Notes under the pieces: model-generated | Databases searched by the model: none | Told to the model about the DNA's origin: nothing | What the model saw: the letters and a program-made list of their open reading frames with translations, nothing else | From: RPRB01 sp035519675 | GTDB lineage: Bacteria; Myxococcota; Myxococcia; Myxococcales; Myxococcaceae | Length of the DNA: 64,000 nucleotides | Direction of reading: 5' to 3' | NCBI GenBank assembly: GCA_035519675.1 | Contig: DATIWB010000001.1 | Span: 1 to 64,000 of the forward strand | In this document: positions 1-8,132 of the stretch, piece after piece | Numbering within the stretch: position 1 is the stretch's first letter | Layout: every line of letters begins with the position of its first letter | Program-made: the position numbers and the translations under genes

Positions 1-91
1 GGAGGAGGAGAAGCACCGCGGCGACGAGCGCGGCGAGCGCCAGCAGCCAGGGCCAGCGACGCCGGCGGTGGGGGGAGGGGTGCGCGCGCAT
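1..91 (-). CDS. N-terminal fragment of a membrane or exported protein, cut by the window edge
   Basis: A minus-strand ATG at 91-89 opens a frame that stays open to base 1 (about 30 codons). The translation starts with a short basic region (MRAHPSPHRRRRW) followed by an Ala/Leu/Val-rich hydrophobic stretch. This fits a signal anchor or signal peptide. It lies 57 nt downstream of the HAD-like gene on the same strand and may belong to the same operon. No function can be named from so short a fragment, and the rest of the gene lies left of the window. Confidence 0.5.
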   Translation of the reverse strand, partial: MRAHPSPHRRRRWPWLLALAALVAAVLLLL

Positions 92-148
92 GACGATGGA
101 ACCCGCGAGGGAGCGTGCCTCTGCCCGGCCACGCCGCTCAAGCCGGTG

Positions 149-1201
149 TCAGGGCGACCTCTTCCGTGCGCGGTGGGTCCGCGGACGTGCGTCATCCAGC
201 ACGCTGATGTAGTCGATGGCCCGCGGCTCGGGCGGCAGAGGAGTGGCGCCGAGCGCTGCCACCCGGCGGGTGAATGCCTTGACGATGTCCGGCAGCGGCC
301 GGAACGCCTGGAGCACCGCCTCGGGCCCCTGCAGCGCGCCCTCCAGGGCCTGGAGCAGCGGAGCCGCCACCGCCTGGATGGGCAGCCCGCGCCGGACGAG
401 GTCCTGGAAGGAGTTGCTCAGGGTCAGGAGGTTGTGCCCGGCGGTCTGCACCATCTCCACCGCGACGCGGGCGACCTGACCGGGGTTGAGGTGCCCGTCG
501 GCGAGCAGCACCAGCGCCGCCTGGAAGTAGTTGAACACCGGCACCACCCGGGGCCCGTAGCGGCCGAAGTACGCCGGGGGGGTGAGCCGATCGAGGTGGA
601 TGAAGATGCGCCGCACCGGGTCCGCCCGGGGCACCGCGCGCCAGGCGCTGACGATGCGGGCCCGGTCGTCGGGGTAGACCTGCGCCGCCTCCAGCACCTG
701 CCCCAGCACCGCCTCGTCCACCCGGCCGGCGATGAGGTCGGCGTAGAGCGAGTAGATGAAGGCGTCGGCCTCGGCGTCGTCGCCGAAGAGCACCTCCTCG
801 GCCTCGACCGGGGCGTGGATCCGGCTCTCGAGCAGGACCGGGAGCTTGTAGCCCACCTGCCCCCGCAGGGCGCGGAAGCGGCCCCGGAGCAGGTTGCGCA
901 CGTTGTCCTTGAGCACCAGCTCGTCCCACTCGACCCCGTCGAGCTTGAGCTTGGCCTCGAGCACGGCGCGCATCTGGGTGGGGCTGCCGGAGATGATGCA
1001 CAGCCGGGTGTCGCCCTGGGCGCGGAGCTCGCGGATGAGCGCCGCCGCGCCGGGCACCGCCTGCTTGTCACTCGCCTTCTGCAGCGCCGTGCGGACCAGC
1101 TGGGTGAAGGTGTCGAACTCCGTCTGGAGGTAGGTCTTGTCCAGGTCCCAGCGGTAGATGCGACGGGGCGGCCGCGGGTCGATGCGGTCCGGGAGAGCCA
1201 T
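149..1201 (-). CDS. HAD-superfamily / App1-like phosphatase-domain protein
   Basis: This is a 350-residue cytoplasmic protein with no signal peptide. Residues 15-23 (IYRWDLDKT) carry a HAD-type motif I with D19 and D21. A second motif, IISGSP, follows about 50 residues later. The spacing and the following 'leucine-rich then LKDN' segment resemble the App1/DUF2183 phosphatase-like family, whose yeast member acts on phosphatidate. The bacterial substrate is unknown. The start lies 3 nt after the plsX stop, so the two genes are probably co-transcribed. Placement beside plsX hints at a lipid role, but this is inference only. The C-terminal 200 residues are helical-looking and not recognised. Confidence 0.6.
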   Translation of the reverse strand: MALPDRIDPRPPRRIYRWDLDKTYLQTEFDTFTQLVRTALQKASDKQAVPGAAALIRELRAQGDTRLCIISGSPTQMRAVLEAKLKLDGVEWDELVLKDNVRNLLRGRFRALRGQVGYKLPVLLESRIHAPVEAEEVLFGDDAEADAFIYSLYADLIAGRVDEAVLGQVLEAAQVYPDDRARIVSAWRAVPRADPVRRIFIHLDRLTPPAYFGRYGPRVVPVFNYFQAALVLLADGHLNPGQVARVAVEMVQTAGHNLLTLSNSFQDLVRRGLPIQAVAAPLLQALEGALQGPEAVLQAFRPLPDIVKAFTRRVAALGATPLPPEPRAIDYISVLDDARPRTHRARKRSP

Positions 1202-1204
1202 CGG

Positions 1205-2242
1205 TCAGGAGCCGGCCGGCGACAGCCCCTCCCGGATGGCGTGGGCGAGGTTGGAGGTCACCGCCTTGGCGGCGACCTTGCCCGCGTTGGCGATGGCCCG
1301 CGCCTTCGAGCGGCCATGCGCCTTGATGAACAGCCGGTCGAAGCCGAGCACCGGCGCCCCGCCGTACTGCTCCCAGTCGGTGATGTCCTTCAGCTGCTTC
1401 AGGCCATTGCTCAGCATCGCCAGGCCGATCTTCCAGCGCAGGGCCGAGTGGTAGGCGTAGTTGGCCAGCTCCACCACGGTCTCGGCCACCCCCTCCAGCA
1501 TCTTCAGGCAGATGTTGCCCACGAAGCCATCGCAGCAGATGACGTCGGCGGTGCCCTTGGGGATGTCCACGCCCTCGACGTTCCCCACGAAGCGGATGCC
1601 CGGATGCTGGGCCAGCCTGGCGTGGGCCTCCACCACGCGGGGCGGGCCCTTGGTGGCCTCGGTCCCGTTGGAGAGCAGGGCGACCGAGGGGTTGGGGTTC
1701 TTGCTGATGATGCGGGCGTAGGCCGAGCCCATCACCGCGAAGACCACCAGATCTTCGGCGGTGGCGTCGACCGTCGCTCCCACGTCGAGGATGAGGCTGA
1801 ACGGATCCTGCTTGGCGCCGTGCCAGGTGCGGGTCGGGTAGACGCTGGCCAGGGCTGCTCGCCGCACGCCAGGGATGAGGCTGAACGTCCGGGCGCAGGC
1901 CAGCACCCCGGCTCCGGTGTTCCCGGCGGTCACCACCGCGTCCGCCTCGCCCTCGGCCACCAGCTGGGTGGCCACCACGATGGATGCCTTCGGGGTGCGT
2001 CCCAGCGCCTCGGAGGGCTTCTCGTGCATTCCCACGAATTCCGGCGCGTGGTGCACGCTGATGCGCTCGCCGCTGTGTCGGGTCTCGGCCAGGATCTGAT
2101 CGATCTGGTGGCCGTCGCCGACCAGGAGCGCGTGGACTTGGGGCGCCTCGAGGGAGAGCGCGGCCGCACCGCGGACCACCTCGGCCGGCCCGTGGTCGCT
2201 TCCCATGACGTCGAAGGCAATGGTGGTGGCGCGGGGAGGCAT
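1205..2242 (-). CDS. plsX: Phosphate acyltransferase PlsX
   Basis: PlsX makes acyl-phosphate from acyl-ACP, the first step of phospholipid synthesis with PlsY; it is a soluble, membrane-associated enzyme. The 345-residue product begins with the family signature (MPPRATTIAFDVMGSDHGP). It also carries AVVTAGNTGAGV, DVGATVDA and CCDGFVGN, all typical of PlsX, and its length matches the usual 330-350. The open frame extends upstream to 2443, but the added residues are not PlsX-like. A possible -10 box (TAGGAT) at 2267-2262 would place transcription just before this ATG. It is not beside rpmF or fabH, its common neighbours elsewhere. It is followed at 3 nt by the HAD-like gene. Confidence 0.95.
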   Translation of the reverse strand: MPPRATTIAFDVMGSDHGPAEVVRGAAALSLEAPQVHALLVGDGHQIDQILAETRHSGERISVHHAPEFVGMHEKPSEALGRTPKASIVVATQLVAEGEADAVVTAGNTGAGVLACARTFSLIPGVRRAALASVYPTRTWHGAKQDPFSLILDVGATVDATAEDLVVFAVMGSAYARIISKNPNPSVALLSNGTEATKGPPRVVEAHARLAQHPGIRFVGNVEGVDIPKGTADVICCDGFVGNICLKMLEGVAETVVELANYAYHSALRWKIGLAMLSNGLKQLKDITDWEQYGGAPVLGFDRLFIKAHGRSKARAIANAGKVAAKAVTSNLAHAIREGLSPAGS

Positions 2243-2261
2243 CGGGGGGAGTGGACCGGGC

Positions 2262-2267
2262 ATCCTA
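2262..2267 (-). promoter_or_regulatory. Possible -10 box of plsX
   Basis: Read on the minus strand the hexamer is TAGGAT, which fits the TANNNT form of housekeeping -10 boxes. It would start transcription near 2255, about 13 nt before the chosen plsX ATG. No convincing -35 box is visible, so this is a weak call. Its main use is that it argues against the longer upstream start codons. Confidence 0.22.
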
Positions 2268-2601
2268 GTGGAGTCCAGCCCCGACGACCGAGCCCGATTC
2301 CGCACCCGCGGCCCCGACCACGCGGCGGGGGTGCGACCGACGGGCTGGCCTCCCCCACGGTGCCGCTCGACCGGGCATCGGAGAGGCGCTGGTCGCGGTC
2401 GTACTCCGGCTGCGAGCGCAGACCTCGGCGAAGTCACAGGCACGGAGGTCCTCGAGGACCGCAGCGATGTGCCGGGGCAGGGCTAAGCGCTCCCTCCTCT
2501 GCGGGGAAGCTGGTTCCGACGCCCCCGGAGGGCAGGTGGTGAGGGGCTCGACAGGCTCGCCCACCCCCACGCGGGAGGTGGAGGGGCGCAGCAAATGAGA
2601 T

Positions 2602-2674
2602 GCCAGAACTGGTTAAGGAAGTGAACTAACCATTTGGGGAAACTAGTTAAGTCACTTCCTTAATGAGTTCTGGC
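2602..2674. repeat. 29-bp imperfect inverted repeat with a 15-nt spacer, AT-rich
   Basis: The left arm is 2602-2630 and the right arm 2646-2674. The arms match at 25 of 29 positions when one is reverse-complemented; differences fall at arm positions 10-11 and 24-25. The core shared by both arms is TTAAGGAAGTGA and the outer ends share GCCAGAACT. The spacer 2631-2645 contains no stem. There is no T-run after it, so it is not an ordinary intrinsic terminator. It could be a recombination or integration site, a non-autonomous element, or a large operator. Confidence 0.75.
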
Positions 2675-2901
2675 CTCAAGATTGCTCCGCGCCCCGAACG
2701 ATGGGGGGCCGGGGCCGTCGGGAGGTGTTTCCCCCGAGTCCACGGCTCGAGCATCGGTGAGGACGCTGCCGTCATGAGCGGCGGGGATCGCGCAGGCCGG
2801 TGGGGCCGACAGGCGTGGCCGGCGCCGAATGTCCGTCCTCGTTCCTCCGGGCGCGATGACCAGCCCGAACCCGGACGGAGTGGCAGGCTCGGTCGACCCG
2901 C

Positions 2902-4782
2902 TCACTTCGCAGCAGGCGCGCTCGCTTCCGACACGTTCTGGTTCGCGGTCTTCCGCTCGATGCAGCCCTTGGTGAGCGTGTACGAGTACGTCCCCAGCTC
3001 GTCGCGCCAGAACTCGCCCTGGAAGGGCCAGTACAGCTGGTCGTCGTTGACCGCCACCGAGTACCGGTACTTCTTGATGATCGCCCGTCGCCCACCGGCC
3101 TGGAGCTGCTCCTCGAGGAACTCCTTCTCCTTGGTGGTGGTCTCGAACTTGATGCGCTCGCCATTGCCCAGGAGCGTCCGCAGCTCGTTCTGCTCCTGCT
3201 CCAGCTTCGCCTTGGCCATCAGCCCGGCCTTCTGGATGAGGGCGGTGCGCTGCTTCTTCAGGATCTCCTGGAGGTGGCGCGCCAGCTCGGTGTTGTTCAG
3301 GCTGGGGTGGCTCTTCTCCGAGTCCAGCTCGTTCTCCAGCTCGATGATGGACTCGTTGGTGTTCTTGAGGTCCTTGTCGCTCAGCGCCAGCTTCAGCACC
3401 CGCTCGAGGATCAGATCCGGGCTCTGACCCGCCTTCTTCGCCGCCCGGTTCTTCTTCTGGATGTCGGCCAGCACCGCGTAGTAGTCCGCCGCCTCCAGGT
3501 TCTTCTTGGTCAGGTTGTCCAGCGCGTCGTAGACCGGCTTGTACCGCCGCTCGAACTCCTGGACGATCGCCGTCGACTCCGCGTAACGGCAGTTCTCGTA
3601 GTAGATGACCGCCTTGAGGATCAGCGCCTCGGGGAAGTACTCGTCGCGGAAGAACGGGCTGGAGAGGGTGATGAGGTTGCCCAGCGCCTGCTCGTACTGC
3701 CCGATGCGGTAGTTGGCCCAGGCGGACTCGAACAGCGCCTCCAGCCACTGCGGCTTCCCGCGCTCGATCTTCCCGTAATAGTAGAGGGCGTACCGGTTCT
3801 GCCGCGCCCCGTAGTGGACGCGCGCCAGCTGCATGAACGCCAGGTCGCGTGTCGCATCCGCCACCTTGGCCTCGGCGGGCGGACGCTCGGCGGTGGGGCG
3901 GGTGACCCGGACCACCTCCTTCATCGCCTCCAGCGCCTGGGGCATGTTCCCGTCGCGGAACCAGGTGAGCCCCTCGAGGTACTTGGCCTGGGCGTAGAAC
4001 CGATCGCTCTTGGGGATCAGCGTGGTCAGCTTCCGCGCCTCCTCGAAGCTCTTCGCCGCCTCGGCCTTCTGCTCCACCGTGTCCAGGGCCCGGCCCCGCA
4101 CGAAGTGGTAGCGGGCGAGGAGGTAATGGAACTCGTCCTGATAGCGCTCCGGCCAGTCGGCGTTGGCGTAGCGCGCGACCTCGTCGAGGATGACCGACTC
4201 GTTCACCGTCTTGTGGCTGATGAAGAAGAGCCACTCCAGGGACTTGCCGAAGAACTTGGTGTCCTTGCCCTTGGCCAGGATCTGGCTGAACTCGCCCAGC
4301 GCCGCGTGGTACTGGCCCATGCGGTAGAGCGTCTTCCCCAGCAGGTACTGAGACTCGAGCTGGAGCGGAGCCATCTTCGGGTCGTTCATCAGCTCCCAGG
4401 CCGCCAGCGCTGCCTTGTCGTACTCGCCGCGGTTGAACGAGGCGTTGGCTGCCTCCAGACGCTGGCGGTCCGCGGTGCGGCCGGTGACGTCCAGCGCCTC
4501 GAAGGTGGTGGTCGGTGCCGTGCCCTTCTTGGAGGGGGGCGGCGGCATCGGCAGTTCCTGCTTGGTCTTCGGCGCCGGTGCGGGCGTGGACAGGTCGAGC
4601 CCCAGGTCCTGGGCGCCCGAGGAGGGCGTCGGCGCCTGGGCCGACGCGGTGGAGGAGCTGCTCTTCTTGGCCTTCTTCTTCGGCGGGGGCGGCGAGTCCA
4701 GGCCCTGGAACGCCTGGCCCAGCGCGCCGCCGGCGAGCAGCAGCGGAAGGAGGAGGGCGAGCGGGCGGTGGGAGCGGAACAT
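2902..4782 (-). CDS. gltC: Secreted TPR protein, GltC-like gliding-motility component
   Basis: A 626-residue protein with a clear signal peptide (about residues 1-22, ending ALGQA). A Pro/Lys/Ser-rich linker runs to about residue 85, and a long helical array of TPR-like repeats follows (for example YLLGKTLYRMGQYHAALGEF). It has no lipobox, so it is probably soluble and periplasmic. In Myxococcus xanthus, gltA-gltB-gltC encode two barrel proteins and a TPR protein that couple the gliding motor to the outer membrane. The same order and sizes occur here. A GGGAGGG ribosome site sits about 10 nt before the ATG, and it starts 15 nt after the gltB-like gene. Assignment rests on architecture and gene order, since TPR proteins are not distinctive. 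Confidence 0.62.
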   Translation of the reverse strand: MFRSHRPLALLLPLLLAGGALGQAFQGLDSPPPPKKKAKKSSSSTASAQAPTPSSGAQDLGLDLSTPAPAPKTKQELPMPPPPSKKGTAPTTTFEALDVTGRTADRQRLEAANASFNRGEYDKAALAAWELMNDPKMAPLQLESQYLLGKTLYRMGQYHAALGEFSQILAKGKDTKFFGKSLEWLFFISHKTVNESVILDEVARYANADWPERYQDEFHYLLARYHFVRGRALDTVEQKAEAAKSFEEARKLTTLIPKSDRFYAQAKYLEGLTWFRDGNMPQALEAMKEVVRVTRPTAERPPAEAKVADATRDLAFMQLARVHYGARQNRYALYYYGKIERGKPQWLEALFESAWANYRIGQYEQALGNLITLSSPFFRDEYFPEALILKAVIYYENCRYAESTAIVQEFERRYKPVYDALDNLTKKNLEAADYYAVLADIQKKNRAAKKAGQSPDLILERVLKLALSDKDLKNTNESIIELENELDSEKSHPSLNNTELARHLQEILKKQRTALIQKAGLMAKAKLEQEQNELRTLLGNGERIKFETTTKEKEFLEEQLQAGGRRAIIKKYRYSVAVNDDQLYWPFQGEFWRDELGTYSYTLTKGCIERKTANQNVSEASAPAAK

Positions 4783-4797
4783 GTCGACGAGCCCTCC

Positions 4798-5565
4798 CTA
4801 CCCCTCGGTGAAGCTGTTGGGGAAGAAGAACGACAGCCCGATGTCGAAGAACAGCTGGTTGCGGATCTGGTACGAGGCCCCCGTCGTCTCGGTGGCGCCC
4901 TTGGTCTTCTCCCGGTAGATGGCGTCGCGCAGCTCGAAGCGCAGCGCCATCCAGCGGTTGAAGATGAAGCGCATCCCCAGGCCGGCCTCACCGCCCACCG
5001 CCCATGCCGCCTCGCTGCCCGGGGCGTTGGCGTCCTTCGGCGCCTGGTACTGGATCGCGACCGGGCCACCGATCAGGTAGAGGTTGAAGTGGGCGAACCC
5101 CTCGGCGAGGAGGGAGATCTTTCCGTAGAGCGGCGCCCACTCGAAGTCGAGCGCGGTGATGAGCTTGATCTGCCCCGGCCCCTTTCCGTCCAGCTCCTCG
5201 GTGGTGGGCTTCCGGCAGGCTTCGTTGGGGGGGCAGATCTGAGCCGAGTTGCTGATCGAGGTGAAGGCGTAGCCCCCGCGCAGGGCCAGCCCGATGGTCT
5301 CGGTGAAGTGGTAGGTGGCGGTGGCCCCGATCACGTACTTGCTCCAGAACGCGTCGCGGAAGCTGAGGCTGAAGGTGGGGGCGATCTCGAAGCGCCGCGC
5401 CATCAGGAAGGTGTGCCCGGTCACCGGCGGGACGCGGTCCTTGAGCGGTCCGATGTCGCGGTCGAGGACGGCGGTGTCCCCGGCCTCGGTGGAGGGGGCC
5501 AGGTCCTGCGCCCGGGCCACCGGCGCGAGCGCGAGGACCAGCAGAAGAAGGAGCCGGGCGTTCAC
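4798..5565 (-). CDS. gltB: Outer-membrane beta-barrel protein, GltB-like (gliding)
   Basis: A 255-residue protein with a signal peptide (VNARLLLLLVLALAPVARA) and alternating hydrophobic/aromatic strands to the C-terminus, typical of small outer-membrane barrels. It is a paralogue-like match to the preceding GltA-like protein: both have an acidic linker, a MARRFEIAPTFSLS/THRFELLPTIFVS strand and a final FFFPNSF/LFFPFRS strand. The GTG start at 5565 overlaps the gltA-like stop (GTGA) and has GGGAGG about 9 nt upstream. The frame is open upstream but that part is the shadow of gltA. Not to be confused with glutamate synthase gltB at 53822. Confidence 0.62.
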   Translation of the reverse strand: MNARLLLLLVLALAPVARAQDLAPSTEAGDTAVLDRDIGPLKDRVPPVTGHTFLMARRFEIAPTFSLSFRDAFWSKYVIGATATYHFTETIGLALRGGYAFTSISNSAQICPPNEACRKPTTEELDGKGPGQIKLITALDFEWAPLYGKISLLAEGFAHFNLYLIGGPVAIQYQAPKDANAPGSEAAWAVGGEAGLGMRFIFNRWMALRFELRDAIYREKTKGATETTGASYQIRNQLFFDIGLSFFFPNSFTEG

Positions 5566-6443
5566 TCGGACTCCCTCCCGGTGCTGCGGAACGGGAAGAA
5601 CAGCGAGACCCCGGCGTTCAGGGCGAGGATGTTCTGGATCGCACCCTTGTTGGTGCCCGCCGGCTGGTCCACGTAGCTGGTGTCGATCAGGGCGAGGTTC
5701 ACGCTCAGCCAGTCGGTGGTCATGAACCGGAACCCGATCCCGAACTCCGCGGCGATGTGTGGCCCGCGCGTCGGACCGCCCGGGTTCTTGGAGTCGAGCG
5801 GGGTGGAGGAGGTGTCGCTCCAGAGCGCGCCCAGCCCGGCGAGGATGAACCCGTCGAAGTGGACGATGCTGTTGAAGATGGTGGCCTTGCCGTAGATCGG
5901 GCTCCACTCCACCGCCCCCAGGACCGACCACTTCGGCACCGAGTAGAAGATGCGGCTCTGGAAGTTCGCCTTCGCCGTCCGCACGTCGTCGGTGGGCAGC
6001 AGGTCGTAGATCGACGCGTGCACCGCCACCGCCAGGGTGTCGGAGAGGAAGAACGAGCCTCGAAGGCTCCCGCCCCATTTCGAGTAGTACGGATCGTTGA
6101 CCGAGACGAAGATGGTGGGCAGCAGCTCGAAGCGGTGGGTCTTGAGGAAGACCTTGCGCTGGATGCTCTTCACCCGGTCGTCCTCGACCAGCGACTGCTC
6201 GTCCAGGACCGGCGCGTCCGACTTCACCTTGTCGCTGGGAAGGGCCACCGTCGACGGCGCCGGCTTCTTCGCCTCCTCGGTGAGGTCCAGCCCGAGCCCC
6301 TCGGTGGTGGGCTCCGGCGGCTTCTCCGGACTGCTCGACGCAGGCCCGGGCTTGGGCGGGGGTGGTGACGAGGCCTGCCCCTGCGCGGCGGGCGCGGACA
6401 GCACGAGGAGCAGGCACGTGACCGCTGCCAGAGGTCGCGTCAA
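5562..6443 (-). CDS. gltA: Outer-membrane beta-barrel protein, GltA-like (gliding)
   Basis: First gene of the barrel-barrel-TPR operon. I chose a TTG start at 6443 (293 residues) because GGAG lies 10 nt upstream and the protein then begins with a compact signal peptide (LTRPLAAVTCLLLVLSAPAAQGQA). An in-frame ATG at 6521 would add 26 residues but has only a weak ribosome site. A Pro/Glu-rich linker to about residue 75 precedes about ten predicted amphipathic strands. In the gliding complex of M. xanthus, GltA and GltB are outer-membrane barrels. That role is inferred here from order, size and barrel character. Confidence 0.6.
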   Translation of the reverse strand: MTRPLAAVTCLLLVLSAPAAQGQASSPPPPKPGPASSSPEKPPEPTTEGLGLDLTEEAKKPAPSTVALPSDKVKSDAPVLDEQSLVEDDRVKSIQRKVFLKTHRFELLPTIFVSVNDPYYSKWGGSLRGSFFLSDTLAVAVHASIYDLLPTDDVRTAKANFQSRIFYSVPKWSVLGAVEWSPIYGKATIFNSIVHFDGFILAGLGALWSDTSSTPLDSKNPGGPTRGPHIAAEFGIGFRFMTTDWLSVNLALIDTSYVDQPAGTNKGAIQNILALNAGVSLFFPFRSTGRESE

Positions 6444-6608
6444 GGTGAAGAATCTCCGTCCGGGACTACGGTGCGGCGTACTCGCATCCGTCGTTGGCAA
6501 CGCGAGGGCGGACTCTACCATCGTTCCGCTCTCGCGGAAGTGCGTGACGCCGCACCAAAGGTGGGACGTTCGTAGACACGGGTGCCCGCCGGCGGGCGAC
6601 GGGTGAAG

Positions 6609-6636
6609 CTGACCTCCCGAACCGTTGTGCTACCGT
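6609..6636 (+). promoter_or_regulatory. Candidate housekeeping promoter of the 6647 lipoprotein gene
   Basis: CTGACC at 6609-6614 and TACCGT at 6631-6636 are separated by 16 nt, a plausible -35/-10 pair. The predicted start near 6643 falls only a few bases before the ATG at 6647. That would make the upstream GTG at 6635 impossible as a start. Sequence evidence only. Confidence 0.3.
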
Positions 6637-6646
6637 GCCCGGGCGA

Positions 6647-7162
6647 ATGGCTGCATCCCTCCGCGCGCGCTTGGTCCTGGTCGTCGCCGCAGTGGCTCTC
6701 TCGATGATGGCGTGCAAGGCCGACACCGACCTCGGCAAGCCCGGCTGCCACCTGCTCAAGGCCCTGCCGGACGGCGGGCCGACCAACGTGATCGTCGCCG
6801 AGCTCAGCGCGGGGAAGGACTTCCTCAGCTTCGGCTCGGTGGAGTGCGAGGACCTGATCTGCGTGCTCGATCAGGACGGGGTTTCCACCCTCCTGGCGCA
6901 GGCCACCGCCAACCCCGCGGTGCTGGCCGATCCCGCCACCGGGTACTGCAGCCACGCCTGCGCCCAGGGCAGCACCGGGGGCTGCACGCCGCAGTACCAG
7001 GACTACCAGAACGACCCCACGCAGGTGATGAGCTGCCGGGCGCTGGTGCTGGACAACGACACCATCGCCGAGATCTGCAAGGACCCGGTGAAGTGCCAGC
7101 AGTACTTCAACAACAGCCGCTCGGCCTTCTTCTGCGCCCGCGGCGGCGACGGCGGGACCTGA
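6647..7162 (+). CDS. Small Cys-rich lipoprotein, divergent from the gliding genes
   Basis: A 171-residue protein with an N-terminal lipoprotein signal. A basic start (MAASLRARL) and a hydrophobic core lead to MMAC, so the lipidated Cys is at about residue 22. The mature part has about eight further Cys (GCHLL, VECEDLICVL, YCSHACAQG, GGCTPQ, SCRAL, EICKDPVKCQQ, FFCARG), suggesting disulfides in the envelope. A GTG at 6635 is an alternative start but overlaps the predicted -10. In M. xanthus a lipoprotein gene (cglC/gltK) sits with gltA-C, so this may be its equivalent. Its position upstream and divergent differs from what I recall there, so I give no symbol. Confidence 0.7.
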   Translation: MAASLRARLVLVVAAVALSMMACKADTDLGKPGCHLLKALPDGGPTNVIVAELSAGKDFLSFGSVECEDLICVLDQDGVSTLLAQATANPAVLADPATGYCSHACAQGSTGGCTPQYQDYQNDPTQVMSCRALVLDNDTIAEICKDPVKCQQYFNNSRSAFFCARGGDGGT

Positions 7163-7177
7163 CCTCGCCCGCGCGGC

Positions 7178-7714
7178 TCAGGGCTGTCCCGGGCGGTCCC
7201 GGAGCGTCCCCTCCAGCTCGACGGTGGACCCGGCCCGGACCCCGTTGCGCGAGGTCCAGCCGCCCGGCACCTCGAGCACGTAGAGCGAGGGCTTGCCCAC
7301 CGACCGCGAGGTGAGCGTCCGCGGCTCGGCCCACTGCACCACGCCGACGATCCGGAGGTGCCGGTCGATGAAGAGCATGTCCAGCGGGACGAAGGTGTTG
7401 CGCATCCAGAAGCTCTGAACCACCTCGGCGGGAAAGACGAACAGCATCCCCGTGCCCTCGGGCAGCTCGGTGCGCCACATCAGGCCACGGGTCCGCAGCG
7501 GGGTGGTGTCGGCGATCTCCACCGTGAGCCGGTGCGCACCGCCGAACGCGTCGCGGACCACCAGGGCTCCGCGGTCGGGGAGCGGCCCGTCGTAGCTCTC
7601 GGTGGTGGGGTCCACCATCGTCGAGCGCGGCGCGGTCCGCTCCGCAGCCACGGGCAGCGACGCCAGGAGGGCGACCGCCAGCAGCGGCCTCGACGCCTGC
7701 TCCCACCGGCCCAC
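7178..7714 (-). CDS. DUF192-family exported protein
   Basis: A 178-residue protein with a signal peptide (LLAVALLASLPVAA). It carries the DUF192 core: LTVEIADTTPLRTRGLMWRTELPEGTG, then MLFVFP, FWMRNTFVPLDMLFID and VLEVPGG. The family is a small all-beta domain of unknown molecular function, common in bacteria and often exported. It ends 15 nt from the convergent lipoprotein gene, and its start is 4 nt from the stop of the PilZ gene upstream, so the two are probably one operon. Confidence 0.85.
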   Translation of the reverse strand: MGRWEQASRPLLAVALLASLPVAAERTAPRSTMVDPTTESYDGPLPDRGALVVRDAFGGAHRLTVEIADTTPLRTRGLMWRTELPEGTGMLFVFPAEVVQSFWMRNTFVPLDMLFIDRHLRIVGVVQWAEPRTLTSRSVGKPSLYVLEVPGGWTSRNGVRAGSTVELEGTLRDRPGQP

Positions 7715-7718
7715 CCGG

Positions 7719-8102
7719 CTAGGCCCCCACCTTGTTCAACAGCCGGAGCGTCAGCTCCCGCCCGAGGCTGTCGCTCATCAGCCGCTCCACCACATCCTCG
7801 AAGGCGAAGCGCTGGGTGTCGTCGGCGTAGACGAAGCGGATCCCCATGCCCGCATCGTCGCCCTCGGCGGCGCTCCAGGCCACCTCCCCCAGCAGCTCGA
7901 ACGGCTCGTCGCGACCGGGAATGGACAGCTTGAAGAGGAAGCGCGTCCCCGCCGGGAGCGGCTTGCGGGTCTTGATGAAGGTCCCGCCCTTGCTGATGTT
8001 GCGGGTGTAGTCGGCGAAGAAGCTGTTGAGCTTCTTGTAGTCGACCTTGAGCTCGATCGGCGCCCGCGGGTGGGTGCGCCCTTCGGTCTTCGTTTCCGTC
8101 AC
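7719..8102 (-). CDS. Single-domain PilZ protein
   Basis: A 127-residue protein made of one PilZ domain (cyclic-di-GMP sensor family). The region after the start reads EGRTHPRAPIELKVDY. The c-di-GMP RxxxR position appears as R9-T-H-P-R, with one residue fewer than the canonical spacing. A D/NxSxxG-like motif follows (TRNISKGGTFIKT). GMGIRFVY and a C-terminal helix complete the domain. The start is a GTG at 8102 with no purine-rich ribosome site. A TATACT hexamer lies close upstream, so the mRNA may be leaderless or use the TTG at 8111. Its start is 30 bp from the divergent membrane-peptidase gene. Confidence 0.82.
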   Translation of the reverse strand: MTETKTEGRTHPRAPIELKVDYKKLNSFFADYTRNISKGGTFIKTRKPLPAGTRFLFKLSIPGRDEPFELLGEVAWSAAEGDDAGMGIRFVYADDTQRFAFEDVVERLMSDSLGRELTLRLLNKVGA

Positions 8103-8132
8103 GGGAGCCAAGGGAGAGTATACGGAGTTCCG

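Larger units (their letters stand above)
2243..2901. other. 659-bp gene-free stretch between plsX and gltC
   Basis: I see no credible gene here. Open frames exist on both strands but their translations are Arg/Pro/Gly-rich and resemble nothing, as expected for random GC-rich sequence. The notable contents are the inverted repeat at 2602-2674 and a short imperfect palindrome around GGCTCGACAGGCTCG at 2547-2561. The latter resembles the dispersed GGCTCGACAGGCTC-type intergenic repeats seen in many GC-rich genomes. Bases from about 2591 to 2675 are clearly richer in A and T than the surroundings. Confidence 0.6.

Noticed and set aside
68..2542. An 824-codon plus-strand open frame at the left end
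   Set aside because: It covers the HAD-like and plsX genes on the other strand and has shadow-type composition.
2265..2594. A possible small gene upstream of plsX (such as rpmF or yceD)
   Set aside because: The 109-codon frame resembles neither ribosomal protein L32 nor YceD and overlaps the likely plsX promoter.
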